DNA of 64,000 bases from Bradyrhizobium cosmicum (GTDB lineage: Bacteria; Pseudomonadota; Alphaproteobacteria; Rhizobiales; Xanthobacteraceae). The notes beneath the pieces were generated by a model that did not search any database, was not told the DNA's origin, and saw only the letters and a program-made list of their open reading frames with translations. The stretch covers positions 4,278,001-4,342,000 of the forward strand of contig NZ_CP041656.2 in NCBI RefSeq assembly GCF_007290395.2, written 5' to 3'. Every line of letters begins with the position of its first letter. Positions within the stretch are counted from its first letter, which is position 1. The position numbers and the translations under genes are program-made. Positions 52,306-61,428 of the stretch are shown one piece after another.

Positions 52306-52503
52306 CTAGTGACGGAGGGTGGACAGCGGGAACGACGCCGGCAGGGCCAGGTGAGCGCGCAACTGTGCAAGCGTTTCGGTGCCTATCGGCTCTCGGCGGA
52401 TTTCGGGCTGCTCGGCATATTGCATGGCAGCGATCAGCCCGGACAGCCAAAGCCGGCTGCCTGCCTCGCTTCGCCAGATCTGCTGCTGCCGTTCTGGCCG
52501 CAT
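52306..52503 (-). CDS. Possible small protein (65 aa)
   Basis: The ATG at 52503 has GGAGACGAGGCA directly upstream, a good ribosome binding site. The peptide MRPERQQQIWRSEAGSRLW continues with LIAAMQYAEQPEIRREPIG and looks protein-like, with a mixed helical pattern. No family recognised. Real translation is uncertain because G/C bias alone keeps long frames open here. Confidence 0.4.
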   Translation of the reverse strand: MRPERQQQIWRSEAGSRLWLSGLIAAMQYAEQPEIRREPIGTETLAQLRAHLALPASFPLSTLRH

Positions 52504-52644
52504 TGCTTGCCTCGTCTCCACGGTGGCGGGCCATTGGGAATAATGCCCTGCCGACCCACCTGTTCCGACCGTACCCCCGAAAGAATCCGGGGAGATGTGA
52601 TCTGTTTCACACAAGTCTTGTCGGGCCTGGCTTAGACCGTCGCC

Positions 52645-52764
52645 ATGAGCAAGCAGACCCAAACCTCATTCGACGTGCAGGACGACCTCCGCACCGATTA
52701 CGCCCTGATCGCCACCGGCGTCGGAGCGGCCCTTGTCGCGCTGGTCTACCTCCTGCTGGTCTGA
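52645..52764 (+). CDS. 39-residue single-helix membrane peptide
   Basis: An ATG at 52645 opens a short frame: a polar, acidic N-terminus (MSKQTQTSFDVQDDLRTDY) then one membrane helix (LIATGVGAALVALVYLLLV) up to the stop. It is too short for most gene finders. The clean polar-then-hydrophobic layout and good codon bias support a real small membrane protein. No strong ribosome binding site. Confidence 0.5.
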   Translation: MSKQTQTSFDVQDDLRTDYALIATGVGAALVALVYLLLV

Positions 52765-53051
52765 ATCCGAGCCGAGAGCTCCCAGCGTGCACTTCGCGCG
52801 CTTATCGATACGTCTGCGCGCCCATCCACCAGGTTCATGACATCCGGATTTTTCCGCAGCGCGGTCGCGGCGCCTTGCGGGCCGCGCGCGAGTTCCGTGA
52901 AAATCCGTCAAGCGTGGTGCGCGCTGCGGCTGCCAATCATCCACCATTTTAATGATCGGTTGATAGCGGCCAGCTTTCACTTCCGCTTCCGCGTCAGTCG
53001 GCGCTTTATCCCGGCCCCGCATCCGCCCCAGAAAATTGCTATCGCTCGACC

Positions 53052-54560
53052 ATGGCCCTCACTGATTCGAACGTCCTCAAACTCGCGCCCGAGCCGGGAA
53101 CTCCCGCCTACCGGAGCGCGCCGCATAATATCGAGGCGGAACAGAGCCTTCTGGGCGCGATCCTGGTCAACAACGATGCCTTCTACCGCGTCTCCGACTT
53201 CCTGGAGCCGAAGCATTATTTCGAGCCGCTGCATCAGACAATCTACGAGACCGCCGGCAGCCTGATCCGGATGGGCAAGATCGCCACGCCCGTCACGTTG
53301 AAGACGTTCCTCCCCGCCGACACCGATGTCGGCGGCATGACCATCGGGCAGTATCTGGCGCGGCTCGCGGCCGAAGCGACCACCATCATCAACGCCCAGG
53401 ACTACGGCCGCACCGTCTACGATCTGGCGCTGCGTCGCGACCTGATCGGCATCGGCGAGGACATGGTCAATGTCGCCTATGACGCGCCGGTCGACTTCGC
53501 GCCGCGGGCACAGATCGAGGACGCCGAGCGCCGGCTGTACGAGCTCGCCGAATCCGGCCGCTATGACGGCGGCTTCCAGAAATTCTCGCAGGCGTTGGCG
53601 GTCGCGGTCGATCTCGCCGCAAAGGCGTTCCAGCGCGACGGTAAGCTGTCGGGCATCTCGACGGGTATGCGCGACCTCGACACCAAGATGGGCGGCCTGC
53701 AGCACTCCGATCTCATCATCGTGGCGGGACGTCCCGGCATGGGCAAGACGTCGCTGGCGACGAACATCGCCTACAACGTCGCGCAAGCCTATGTTCCCGA
53801 GATCCAGGCGGATGGCACCACGAAGGCCGCCAATGGCGGCGTGATCGGCTTCTTCTCCTGCGAAATGTCGGCCGACCAGCTCGCCACGCGTATCGTGGCC
53901 GAGCGCACCGGCATTCCCTCCTCCCACATCCGCCGTGGCGGCATCACGGAAGGCGATTTCGAGAAGATCCGCCAGGTTTCGATCGAGCTGCAATCGCTGC
54001 CTTTCTATGTCGACGCGACCGGCGGCCTGTCGATCGCGCAGCTGATGGCGCGCGCGCGCCGGCTGAAGCGGCAGAAAGGTCTCGATCTGCTCGTGATCGA
54101 CTACATCCAGCTGTTGTCGGGCTCGGGCAAGCGGAGCGACAACCGCGTCCAGGAAATCACGGAGATTACGACCAGCCTGAAAGCGCTGGCCAAGGAGCTC
54201 AACGTCCCCGTGATCGCGCTGTCGCAGCTCTCGCGTCAGGTCGAATCGCGCGACGACAAGCGGCCGCAGCTCTCCGACTTGCGTGAATCGGGCTCGATCG
54301 AGCAGGACGCCGACGTCGTGCTGTTCGTTTACCGCGAGGAATACTACCTCGCCATGAAGGAGCCGCGCCCGGGCACGCCTGAACACGAGAAGTGGCAGCT
54401 TGACATGAGTCTTGCGCACGGAAAGGCCGAAGTCATCATCGGCAAGCAGCGCCACGGCCCGACCGGCACCGTCGATCTGGCCTTCGAAGCCTCGGTCACG
54501 CGGTTCGGCGACCTCGCGTCTGACGCTCAATTGCCGGATCGTAGCGGCAACGACTACTGA
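53052..54560 (+). CDS. dnaB: Replicative DNA helicase
   Basis: A 502-residue hexameric helicase at the replication fork. The N-terminal DnaG-interacting domain (PHNIEAEQSLLGAILVNNDA) is followed by the RecA-like domain, which has GRPGMGKTSLATNIAYN (Walker A), LDLLVIDYIQLLSGSG (Walker B) and QLSRQVESRDDKRPQLSDL. Length normal; no intein. In alphaproteobacteria it usually follows rplI directly; here about 3.2 kb of other genes lie in between. Confidence 0.98.
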   Translation: MALTDSNVLKLAPEPGTPAYRSAPHNIEAEQSLLGAILVNNDAFYRVSDFLEPKHYFEPLHQTIYETAGSLIRMGKIATPVTLKTFLPADTDVGGMTIGQYLARLAAEATTIINAQDYGRTVYDLALRRDLIGIGEDMVNVAYDAPVDFAPRAQIEDAERRLYELAESGRYDGGFQKFSQALAVAVDLAAKAFQRDGKLSGISTGMRDLDTKMGGLQHSDLIIVAGRPGMGKTSLATNIAYNVAQAYVPEIQADGTTKAANGGVIGFFSCEMSADQLATRIVAERTGIPSSHIRRGGITEGDFEKIRQVSIELQSLPFYVDATGGLSIAQLMARARRLKRQKGLDLLVIDYIQLLSGSGKRSDNRVQEITEITTSLKALAKELNVPVIALSQLSRQVESRDDKRPQLSDLRESGSIEQDADVVLFVYREEYYLAMKEPRPGTPEHEKWQLDMSLAHGKAEVIIGKQRHGPTGTVDLAFEASVTRFGDLASDAQLPDRSGNDY

Positions 54561-54600
54561 GTTCCTTGAACCAAGCCTGCCTCTTGCGTAAAACGGCGCC

Positions 54601-55884
54601 ATGACAATGGCGTCCGACCCGAAAATGATCCCGCAATCCGGCCTCCTCTCCGTGGAGGCCAATCAGGCCGCCGCGCTCGCACCCTATGGCGGCGTACTCA
54701 CAGTCGATCTCGACGCCATCATCGCCAACTGGCGCAAGCTCGAGAAGACGGCGGTACCGGCCGAATGCTCGGCGGTGATCAAGGCCGACGCCTATGGCTG
54801 TGGCGCCGAGCAGGTCTCGCGGGCCCTGAGCAAGGCCGGCTGCAAGACCTTCTTCGTCGCCACCATCGAGGAAGCGCGCAAGGTCCGCGGGGCCGTGCCG
54901 GAAGCCGCGATCTATGTGCTCGGAGGCTATTTCCAGAACACCGGCGAGCACTACGCCAGCATCAACTGCCGGCCGGTGATCGGCGATCTCAACGAACTCG
55001 CCGAATGGGACGTGTTCTGCCGCCGCACCGGCTGGACCGGGGGCGCTGCCATCCACATCGACACAGGCATGAACCGGCTGGGGCTGACGCTTGCCGAGGC
55101 GCAGGCGATCATTCCCCGCATCAATGCCGGCGACCACGGCATCACGCTGGTCATGAGCCATCTGGTTTCGGCCGAACAGCTCAACAATCCCGTCAACGCA
55201 AAGCAGCTCGCGACCTTCCGCGGCATCGCCAGCGAATTCTCCGGCGTGCCGGCAGCGCTTGCCAATTCGTCAGGCATTTTCCTCGGCGCCCCGTTCCAGT
55301 TCGACCTGGTGCGGCCCGGCGCGGCGCTCTACGGCGTCAATCCGACGCCGGAGGCTGACAACCCGATGCAGCCGGTCGTGGACCTCAAGGCGCGCATCGT
55401 GCAGATCCGCAACGTCGAGCGCGGCGAGACCGTCGGCTATGGCGGCACCTGGACCGCACGCAGGCCAACGAAGCTCGCGATCATCGCGGTCGGCTATGCC
55501 GACGGATATTTCCGCGCCGCCAGCTCCAATGACGGCACCCGCGGCGCCGAGGTGATCGTCGCGGGCAAGCGCTGTCCGGTGGCGGGCCGCGTGTCCATGG
55601 ATCTGATCGCGATCGACATCACCGACCTGCCGCCCAATGCGGCGCGGCGCGGCCATTTGGTGACGCTGATTGGCGAAGGCATCACCGTCGACGAGCTCGC
55701 GCATCATTTCGGCACCATCGGCTACGAGGTGCTGACCAGCCTCGGCCACCGCTACGCCCGCGTCTACAAGGGCGGCAACGTGGCGGAGCCCTTGGCAAAG
55801 CCGGCAGCCGCGCAAGCCGCCGAGCAGCCCCCCGCCCCGCCGCCGATCGAGCAACCCGCGAACCCGCCGCCGCTGCCGTCCTGA
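54601..55884 (+). CDS. alr: Alanine racemase (biosynthetic type)
   Basis: A 427-residue PLP enzyme making D-alanine for peptidoglycan. The PLP Lys is K61 in VIKADAYGCG, and the catalytic Tyr lies in GETVGYGGTW. HIDTGMNRLG and VGYADGYFRA are also conserved. The C-terminal 40 residues are a Pro/Ala-rich tail outside the fold, similar in style to that of mltG. It starts 40 bases after dnaB and is probably co-transcribed. Confidence 0.95.
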   Translation: MTMASDPKMIPQSGLLSVEANQAAALAPYGGVLTVDLDAIIANWRKLEKTAVPAECSAVIKADAYGCGAEQVSRALSKAGCKTFFVATIEEARKVRGAVPEAAIYVLGGYFQNTGEHYASINCRPVIGDLNELAEWDVFCRRTGWTGGAAIHIDTGMNRLGLTLAEAQAIIPRINAGDHGITLVMSHLVSAEQLNNPVNAKQLATFRGIASEFSGVPAALANSSGIFLGAPFQFDLVRPGAALYGVNPTPEADNPMQPVVDLKARIVQIRNVERGETVGYGGTWTARRPTKLAIIAVGYADGYFRAASSNDGTRGAEVIVAGKRCPVAGRVSMDLIAIDITDLPPNAARRGHLVTLIGEGITVDELAHHFGTIGYEVLTSLGHRYARVYKGGNVAEPLAKPAAAQAAEQPPAPPPIEQPANPPPLPS

Positions 55885-55895
55885 CGGAGACGCGT

Positions 55896-55948
55896 GTGCC
55901 CCGGACGCAGCGCAGCGCTCCTTCAGCGGTGCACTGCAGAGCCGGGGC
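55896..55948. repeat. Palindromic intergenic repeat, family B (copy 1)
   Basis: A GC-rich palindrome lies between alr and the convergent Cys-rich gene. It shares CCCGGACGCAGCGCA and CGCTCCTT(N)AGCGGTGC with the element at 62787-62848. The centre folds as GCAGCGCA.CGCT / AGCG.TGCACTGC. The outer arms are degenerate here. Confidence 0.75.
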
Positions 55949-56026
55949 CCATCTCTCAACAGTGTACCGTGTCGCCTTCCTAGTCCCGTCTCGCGCTGCA
56001 CGCGGCCAGGGCACGAGAGGGAACGC

Positions 56027-56248
56027 TTACTTCTTCTTCCGGCCGTCGAGCGCCGTCTTGCAGGACTCGCTGAGCTGGTCGCGCTTGGCGTTGAGGCAGG
56101 CGATGATCTTGCCGCCGCCCGGCACGATGCCGGCGCAGAATTTGTCATAGTCCGCCTTGCATGCACCGCGCGGATCGGACGACTGTGCCGAAGCCGCTCC
56201 GGAGATCGCGACAACGACGACGAAAGCAGCAAGGTTCAACTTGGACAT
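56027..56248 (-). CDS. Small Cys-rich secreted protein
   Basis: A 73-residue exported protein. The signal peptide ends SGAASAQ near residue 22. The mature part has four Cys (GACKADYDKFC; ACLNAKRDQLSESC) in the pattern of the Cys-rich (GLG1-like) repeat family and a Lys-rich end. It was probably exported and disulphide-bonded in the periplasm. The ATG at 56248 is fixed by the signal peptide; a longer frame to 56680 runs antisense to xth. Confidence 0.85.
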   Translation of the reverse strand: MSKLNLAAFVVVVAISGAASAQSSDPRGACKADYDKFCAGIVPGGGKIIACLNAKRDQLSESCKTALDGRKKK

Positions 56249-56287
56249 TGTATCTCCGGTGAAGGAAAGCAGAAGCGTCAGCTCTAC

Positions 56288-57064
56288 ATGAAGATTGCGA
56301 CATTCAACATCAACAACATCAATCGCCGCCTGCCCAATCTGTTGGCATGGATGCGCGCGGCAAAGCCCGATGTCGTCGCGCTTCAGGAATTGAAGGCAAG
56401 TGATGGCGAATTTCCGGCGGCCGCGCTCGAAAAGGCCGGCTATGGTGCGGTCTGGTGTGGACAGAAGACCTGGAACGGCGTCGCCATCCTCGCCCGCAAT
56501 GCCGAGCCTGTGCTGACTCGCGATCGCCTGCCCGGGAAGCCTGACGATCACGAGGCGCGCTACATCGAGGCCGCGGTGCGCGGCGTCATCGTCACCAGCC
56601 TCTATCTGCCAAACGGCAATCCGCAGCCAGGTCCGAAATTCGACTACAAGCTCGACTGGTTCGCGCGCCTCAGGCGCCACGCCAAGACCTTCATCAAGCA
56701 GGATCTGCCTGTGGTGCTCGCCGGCGACTACAACGTCGCGCCTGATACGATCGACATCTATCCGACCCGCTCATGGGACAAGGATGCCCTGATCCAGCCC
56801 AAGAGCCGCGCAGCGTTCGCGTCGCTCGTCGAACAAGGCTGGTGCGATGCGATCCGCGAGCTGAATCCGGAGAAACACATCTACACGTTCTGGGACTACA
56901 AGCGGAACCGCTGGCCGCGTGATGCGGGCCTGCGGCTCGACCACCTCCTGCTCAGCCCTGCCCTCGTCTCACGGCTGGCGAAAGCCGGAGTCGACAAGAA
57001 GGTTCGCGGCGAGGATGGCGCCAGCGATCACGCGCCGGCATGGGTGGTGCTGAAGCAACGTTGA
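56288..57064 (+). CDS. xth: Exodeoxyribonuclease III
   Basis: A 258-residue Mg-dependent exonuclease and apurinic endonuclease of base-excision repair. It starts MKIATFNINNINRRLPNLL, and has VVALQELKASDGEFP (metal Glu), VLAGDYNVAPDTIDIY (catalytic Asp/Asn), LRLDHLLLS and the C-terminal SDHAPAW (catalytic Asp-His). The length is that of ExoA/XthA. Confidence 0.96.
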   Translation: MKIATFNINNINRRLPNLLAWMRAAKPDVVALQELKASDGEFPAAALEKAGYGAVWCGQKTWNGVAILARNAEPVLTRDRLPGKPDDHEARYIEAAVRGVIVTSLYLPNGNPQPGPKFDYKLDWFARLRRHAKTFIKQDLPVVLAGDYNVAPDTIDIYPTRSWDKDALIQPKSRAAFASLVEQGWCDAIRELNPEKHIYTFWDYKRNRWPRDAGLRLDHLLLSPALVSRLAKAGVDKKVRGEDGASDHAPAWVVLKQR

Positions 57065-57078
57065 TGCGCAGGGCTCGC

Positions 57079-57106
57079 CGCTGCTGGCAATATGCTGTCA
57101 GCAGCG
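57079..57106. terminator. Hairpin between convergent xth and hypothetical genes
   Basis: CGCTGCTG (57079-57086) pairs with CAGCAGCG (57099-57106), extended by three more pairs including one G-T. No T-run, so this is a weak terminator candidate. Confidence 0.35.
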
Positions 57107-57114
57107 CAACCCGG

Positions 57115-57432
57115 TCACGAAGCCTCGTTCCCGGACAGCCGCCTGGCGTTCGCGGCCACATGCTCGCGATAACGCCGGACGATTGTCCCCGGCGTTGCCC
57201 CGGCAAGCAGGCTCGCGGCCGCCTCGAAAGCTGCTGCGACCTTCTCACTGACCATCAGCGCGGCTTCCTGTCCGGCCGCCTCGCCGCCATGGCTGAGCTT
57301 CTCGCAGCGCAGCCGCACCACTTCGCTGGCTTCGACCGCGAGCATCACACCGGCGTACCAGGGAAAGCCGTTGTCGGAACCGCAGAGCACCGCGTGGCGG
57401 TCGAGCGCGGAGAAGGAAGGGTGATCGGGCAT
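57115..57432 (-). CDS. Hypothetical protein (105 aa)
   Basis: A soluble, helix-rich protein. Central features are VMLAVEASEVVRLRCEKLSHGG and a C-terminal helix pattern (MVSEKVAAAFEAAASLL, GTIVRRYREHVAANARRL). The start is uncertain: the ATG at 57432 gives MPDHPSFSALDRH; an in-frame ATG at 57528 would add 32 residues. Helical features resemble phasin-type or small regulatory proteins of rhizobia, but I do not assign a function. Confidence 0.7.
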   Translation of the reverse strand: MPDHPSFSALDRHAVLCGSDNGFPWYAGVMLAVEASEVVRLRCEKLSHGGEAAGQEAALMVSEKVAAAFEAAASLLAGATPGTIVRRYREHVAANARRLSGNEAS

Positions 57433-57574
57433 CGCAAAGCTCACATTCTGACGGGCGCTCCGATCAATACCCTTCAAATTTGAAAGATCCGGCCGGGGAA
57501 CCGGTCGGATTGGGCTCGCCTGCGACATCGGCCGTTAACCAAGGCCCTTGACGCGCCGGCTCTGGTTATCCTAC

Positions 57575-57585
57575 TGGTCAGACCA
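57575..57585. promoter_or_regulatory. FadR/GntR-type operator upstream of the catabolic operon
   Basis: TGGTC-A-GACCA is a perfect palindrome and fits the TnGTnnnACnA consensus of FadR-subfamily GntR regulators exactly. It lies 24 bases before the GntR start codon. A partial half-site (CAGACCA) follows at 57590-57596. Confidence 0.75.
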
Positions 57586-57608
57586 CGATCAGACCAAAAG
57601 AGACCGGG

Positions 57609-58349
57609 ATGGAGCTCAAGCGAGCCGCTGAGGGAGAAAAAGGGTTCGAGAAGGTGTTCGCCTTCCTGCGCGAGCGCCTGCTTGCAGGCTCGCTGAAGCC
57701 GGGCGACCGCCTGATCTCCGAGCGCGAGCTGGCAACCCTCCTCGGCGTCAGCCGGCCGATCGTCCGCGAGGCGCTTCGCGCCCTCACCGTGCTCGGCATC
57801 GTCGAGATCCGCGACCGCATCGGTACCGTGGTGACGAGACCGGACGTCTCGGTGCTGAACGACTTCTTCACCTTCGCCCTCGCCCAGCAGGCGGACATGC
57901 TCGATGACGTCATGCAGGCGCGCGTCGCGATCGAATGCCAGGCGATCCGCCTCGCCTGCGAGCGCGCCAACATTGCCGATTTCGAACGGCTGCAGCGCGC
58001 ACTGGCGAAGATCGGGGACACCATCGACGAGGCCGATGCCGGCGGCATGGCCGACTTCGAATTTCATCGCGCCATCGTCGTGGCCTCGCATTCGGAGACG
58101 TTGACGGTCTTGCACGGCTCGCTGGCGGGTCTGCTGACGCACTCGCATCGCAGCCGCCGCGACTTGGTACAGGCCTTCCCATCGATGAAGACGTACCTCA
58201 TCGACGACCACCGGCGCATCTTCGACGCGATCATCGCGCGCGACCCCGAACGCGCCGACGCGACGCTGCGCAAGCATTTTGCCATCGGCAACGAATACCG
58301 CAGGCGCGCCGTCGTCGGCGACATCGACAAGACCAGCGCCTCGCGCTGA
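57609..58349 (+). CDS. GntR-family (FadR subfamily) transcriptional regulator
   Basis: A 246-residue regulator. The winged HTH (residues about 15-85) has LISERELATLLGVSRPIVREALRAL; the all-helical FCD effector domain follows, with metal-binding residues near EFHRAIVVASHSE and DDHRRIFDAIIARD. It precedes a dehydrogenase, an ABC importer and an isomerase on the same strand and has a matching operator upstream. It therefore probably senses the transported acid or a metabolite and represses the operon. Confidence 0.94.
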   Translation: MELKRAAEGEKGFEKVFAFLRERLLAGSLKPGDRLISERELATLLGVSRPIVREALRALTVLGIVEIRDRIGTVVTRPDVSVLNDFFTFALAQQADMLDDVMQARVAIECQAIRLACERANIADFERLQRALAKIGDTIDEADAGGMADFEFHRAIVVASHSETLTVLHGSLAGLLTHSHRSRRDLVQAFPSMKTYLIDDHRRIFDAIIARDPERADATLRKHFAIGNEYRRRAVVGDIDKTSASR

Positions 58350-58380
58350 TCGCGGACTAACCAAGAAACGGACGAGTGAC

Positions 58381-59280
58381 ATGGGACGGAACGACAAGGG
58401 CAGCGTCGGCTTCATCGGCATCGGCACGATGGGCCTGGAGATGGTGCGTAACCTTCTGAAGGCCGGGCACGCGGTGCACGCATTCGATCTCAACGAGGCC
58501 GCCGTAACGGATATCGTCAAGGACGGCGCGACCCGCGCCAAGAGCCCGGCCGATGCTGCGCAAGGCGCCGACATCGTCATCACCATGCTACCCGACACGC
58601 CCCATGTCGAAGCGACCGTTTACGGCGAGCACGGACTGCTGAAGTCGCCCCCACCCGGCAAGCTCATTGTCGACATGAGCACGATCTCGCCGGTCGCGGT
58701 CCGCCGCATCCATGGCGATCTGCAAAAAATCGGCGTTAGCTTCATCGACGCGCCGGTCTCGGGTGGCCCGGTGGGCGCCAAGAACGCCGCACTCTCGATC
58801 ATGGCCGGCGGCGATGCGAGCGCCTTCGCGCAGGCCGAGCCGTTCTTCCGCGCTATGGGCACGACCATCACGCATGTCGGCGCGTCCGGCGCGGGGCAAA
58901 CGGTGAAGCTCTGCAACCAGCTGATCTGCGGCATCAACATCCAGGCCATCTGCGAGGCGCTCGCGCTTGGCCGCGCTTCGGGCCTCGATCTCAATCTGCT
59001 GCGCCGGGTGCTGCTCGGCGGCTCCGCTGCCTCCTGGATGCTCGACAAGCTCGGCCCCGCGATGATCGCGGGCGACGTCTCCGCCGGCTTCCGGATCGAT
59101 CTGCAGCTCAAGGACCTCCGCCTGGTGCAGGAACACGCCCAGGCGCTGAGCGTGCCGCTGCCGGGCACGGCGCTCGTCACCAGCCAATATGTGGACGCGC
59201 GCGCACGCGGCGAAGGCAACAATGGCAACCAGGCGCTGTTCCGCGTCTATGACCGCATGACCAACCAGACCACCGGCTGA
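58381..59280 (+). CDS. NAD(P)-dependent beta-hydroxyacid dehydrogenase (3-hydroxyisobutyrate family)
   Basis: A 299-residue oxidoreductase. The NAD turn is GFIGIGTMGLEMVRNLLKAG; the substrate-binding signature is FIDAPVSGGPVGAKNAAL; the catalytic Lys is in AGQTVKLCNQLICG. This family includes hydroxyisobutyrate, tartronate semialdehyde and L-threonate dehydrogenases. The downstream RpiB-type isomerase makes a four-carbon sugar acid plausible (inference). The ATG at 58381 is chosen; the open frame starts earlier inside GntR. Confidence 0.93.
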   Translation: MGRNDKGSVGFIGIGTMGLEMVRNLLKAGHAVHAFDLNEAAVTDIVKDGATRAKSPADAAQGADIVITMLPDTPHVEATVYGEHGLLKSPPPGKLIVDMSTISPVAVRRIHGDLQKIGVSFIDAPVSGGPVGAKNAALSIMAGGDASAFAQAEPFFRAMGTTITHVGASGAGQTVKLCNQLICGINIQAICEALALGRASGLDLNLLRRVLLGGSAASWMLDKLGPAMIAGDVSAGFRIDLQLKDLRLVQEHAQALSVPLPGTALVTSQYVDARARGEGNNGNQALFRVYDRMTNQTTG

Positions 59281-59290
59281 ACCCGACACA

Positions 59291-59974
59291 ATGAGCCTCC
59301 AACTCGACTTTCCCGCAGTGCTGGAGCGTTGGCCGAGTTTTCTCGGCGGCGCGGCGCTGACGCTGGAGTTGGCGGCTTTTGCGACCGTGCTCGGCGCCCT
59401 GTTCGGCACGCTCGCCGCGGTCGGCCGCGGCTCGCACAACGCGCTGATCGCGGGCGCCTGCAAAGTCTACGTCGAGTCGATCCGCAACACGCCGCTGCTG
59501 GTGCAGATCTTCCTGGTCTATTTCGGCCTCGCCAGCCTGGGGCTGAAACTCTCGGCCTTCACCGTGGCAGTGGCCGCGCTGACCATCAATGTCGGCGCCT
59601 ACACCGCCGAGATCATGCGCGCGGGCTTCGAGGCGATTCCACGCGGACAGATCGAGGCCGCCGAAGGGCTGGCGCTGTCACGCCTGCAGATCTACTGGCA
59701 CATCATCCTGTTGCCGGCGGTCGAGAAGGTCTATCCGGCGCTGACCAGCCAGTTCGTGCTGCTGATGCTGGCCTCCTCGGTCTGCTCGCAGATCTCGGCC
59801 GAGGAGCTCACGGCGGTCGCCAACTATATTCAGTCGGACACCTACCGCGCGTTCGAGACCTACATCATCGTCGCCGTGCTCTACATCATCCTGTCGCTGG
59901 TGATGCGCGCCGGCTTCTGGGGCCTCGGCCTCGTGCTGTTCCCGCGCCGTCGCCGGCTCGGCACACCGCTGTGA
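59291..59974 (+). CDS. Polar amino-acid-type ABC transporter permease 1
   Basis: A 227-residue inner-membrane permease (HisM/GlnP type). It has five membrane segments and the EAA motif [24 protein letters not shown] ([14 protein letters not shown]) that contacts the ATPase, as well as ESIRNTPLLVQIFLVYFGL. It begins ten bases after the dehydrogenase and forms a heterodimer with the next gene product. Confidence 0.94.
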   Translation: MSLQLDFPAVLERWPSFLGGAALTLELAAFATVLGALFGTLAAVGRGSHNALIAGACKVYVESIRNTPLLVQIFLVYFGLASLGLKLSAFTVAVAALTINVGAYTAEIMRAGFEAIPRGQIEAAEGLALSRLQIYWHIILLPAVEKVYPALTSQFVLLMLASSVCSQISAEELTAVANYIQSDTYRAFETYIIVAVLYIILSLVMRAGFWGLGLVLFPRRRRLGTPL

Positions 59975-59975
59975 G

Positions 59976-60650
59976 ATGACCATGGGCGGACATCTCAATA
60001 TCAACCACCTGATCTTCCTCGGCCAGGGCGCGCTTTGGACCATTGGTCTATCCGTGATCGCGCTGATCGGCGGCGGCATCGTGGGCTTCGTGATCGCACT
60101 GGCGCGCATCTCGCCGCTCAAATCGGTGCGCATCGCCAGCGCCGTCTATGTTCAGCTCATCCAGGGCACGCCGCTGCTGGTCATCCTGTTTCTCGGCTAT
60201 TTCGGCCTCGCCGCGATCGGCCTCAAGGTCTCCTCGCTCACGGCCGCCGGCGCTTCGCTCACGCTCTATGTCGCCGCCTATCTCGGCGAGATCTGGCGCG
60301 GCTGCATTCAGTCGGTGCCGAAGCCGCAATGGGAGGCCGCCGAAGGCCTCGCCCTGAGCCGGACCCAGCGCATGAGGAAAGTGATACTCCCGCAGGCGAT
60401 CCGCATCGCGACGCCGCCCACCGTCGGCTTCATGGTGCAGATCATCAAGAATACCTCGCTTGCCTCCGTCGTCGGCTTCGTCGAGCTGATGCGCTCGGGC
60501 CAGATCGTCAACAACTCGCTGTTCGAGCCGTTCGTCATCTACGCCATCATCGCCGCCGCCTATTTCGCCATGTGCTATCCCCTGTCGCTGTTCAGCCAGA
60601 AGCTGGAGAAGCGGATGGGGCGTGGCAGATCCACCCTCGCGCCAGCCTGA
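59976..60650 (+). CDS. Polar amino-acid-type ABC transporter permease 2
   Basis: A 224-residue paralogue of the preceding permease with the same topology. Landmarks are [21 protein letters not shown] and the EAA loop [19 protein letters not shown]. It begins two bases after permease 1. Its 3' end overlaps the possible GTG start of the ATPase gene. Confidence 0.94.
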   Translation: MTMGGHLNINHLIFLGQGALWTIGLSVIALIGGGIVGFVIALARISPLKSVRIASAVYVQLIQGTPLLVILFLGYFGLAAIGLKVSSLTAAGASLTLYVAAYLGEIWRGCIQSVPKPQWEAAEGLALSRTQRMRKVILPQAIRIATPPTVGFMVQIIKNTSLASVVGFVELMRSGQIVNNSLFEPFVIYAIIAAAYFAMCYPLSLFSQKLEKRMGRGRSTLAPA

Positions 60651-60651
60651 C

Positions 60652-61410
60652 ATGCAGCAAAACCCGCCCTCCTCCGACCCGATCGTATCGCTTCGCGACG
60701 TGCAGAAGAGCTTTGGCCCGCTCCGGGTGCTCGACGGCGTCTCCTTTGCCGTCGAACGCGGCGAGGTGCTGGCGCTGATCGGCCGCTCTGGCTCCGGCAA
60801 GAGCACGGCGCTGCGCTGCATCGACCGCTTCGAGAAGGTCGACGGCGGCGAGATCGTCGTGTGCGGGCACCGCGTTGACCGCCCGGATGTCAACCTGCGC
60901 GCGCTGCGCCAGGACGTCGGCATCGTGTTCCAGAGCTACAATTTGTTTCCGCATCTCACGATCGAGCAAAACATCACGCTGGCGCCCAGTGCCGTGAAGG
61001 GCATGACGACGTCGCAGGCCAAGGACCTCGCGCGAAACGTGCTGGCGCAGGTCGGGCTCGAGGAGAAGCTGCACGCCTACCCGGAGCAGCTTTCCGGCGG
61101 CCAGCAGCAGCGTGCCGCGATCGCCCGCTCGCTCGCCATGCAACCGAAGGTCATGCTGTTCGACGAGGTCACCTCCGCGCTCGATCCGGAGCTCACCGGG
61201 GAAGTGCTCAAGGTGATCGAGCAGCTGGCGGCTGATGGCATGACCATGGTGATGGTGACCCACGAGATGGGCTTTGCCAAGGGCATCGCCGACCGGATCG
61301 TCTTCATGCGTCGCGGCAAGGTTCACGAGACCGGACCTGCCTCGATCCTGACGTCGCCGACGACCCCCGAACTCACGCAATTCGTGGGTACGGGAAACTT
61401 AAAATCATAA
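60652..61410 (+). CDS. Polar amino-acid-type ABC transporter ATPase (GlnQ-like)
   Basis: A 252-residue ATP-binding subunit. Walker A is [15 protein letters not shown], the signature is [19 protein letters not shown], Walker B is [14 protein letters not shown], and the switch His is in VTHEMGFA. The start is ambiguous: an ATG at 60652 directly after the permease stop, or a GTG at 60622 that overlaps the permease by 29 bases and has a better ribosome binding site. Confidence 0.94.
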   Translation: MQQNPPSSDPIVSLRDVQKSFGPLRVLDGVSFAVERGEVLALIGRSGSGKSTALRCIDRFEKVDGGEIVVCGHRVDRPDVNLRALRQDVGIVFQSYNLFPHLTIEQNITLAPSAVKGMTTSQAKDLARNVLAQVGLEEKLHAYPEQLSGGQQQRAAIARSLAMQPKVMLFDEVTSALDPELTGEVLKVIEQLAADGMTMVMVTHEMGFAKGIADRIVFMRRGKVHETGPASILTSPTTPELTQFVGTGNLKS

Positions 61411-61428
61411 CAGGGAGAGGAACTAGGG

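Noticed and set aside
52977..54662. A 561-codon open frame antisense to dnaB
   Set aside because: It mirrors dnaB codons in high-GC DNA: rich in Arg, Asp, Gly and Ala with no domain pattern. dnaB on the other strand is certain.
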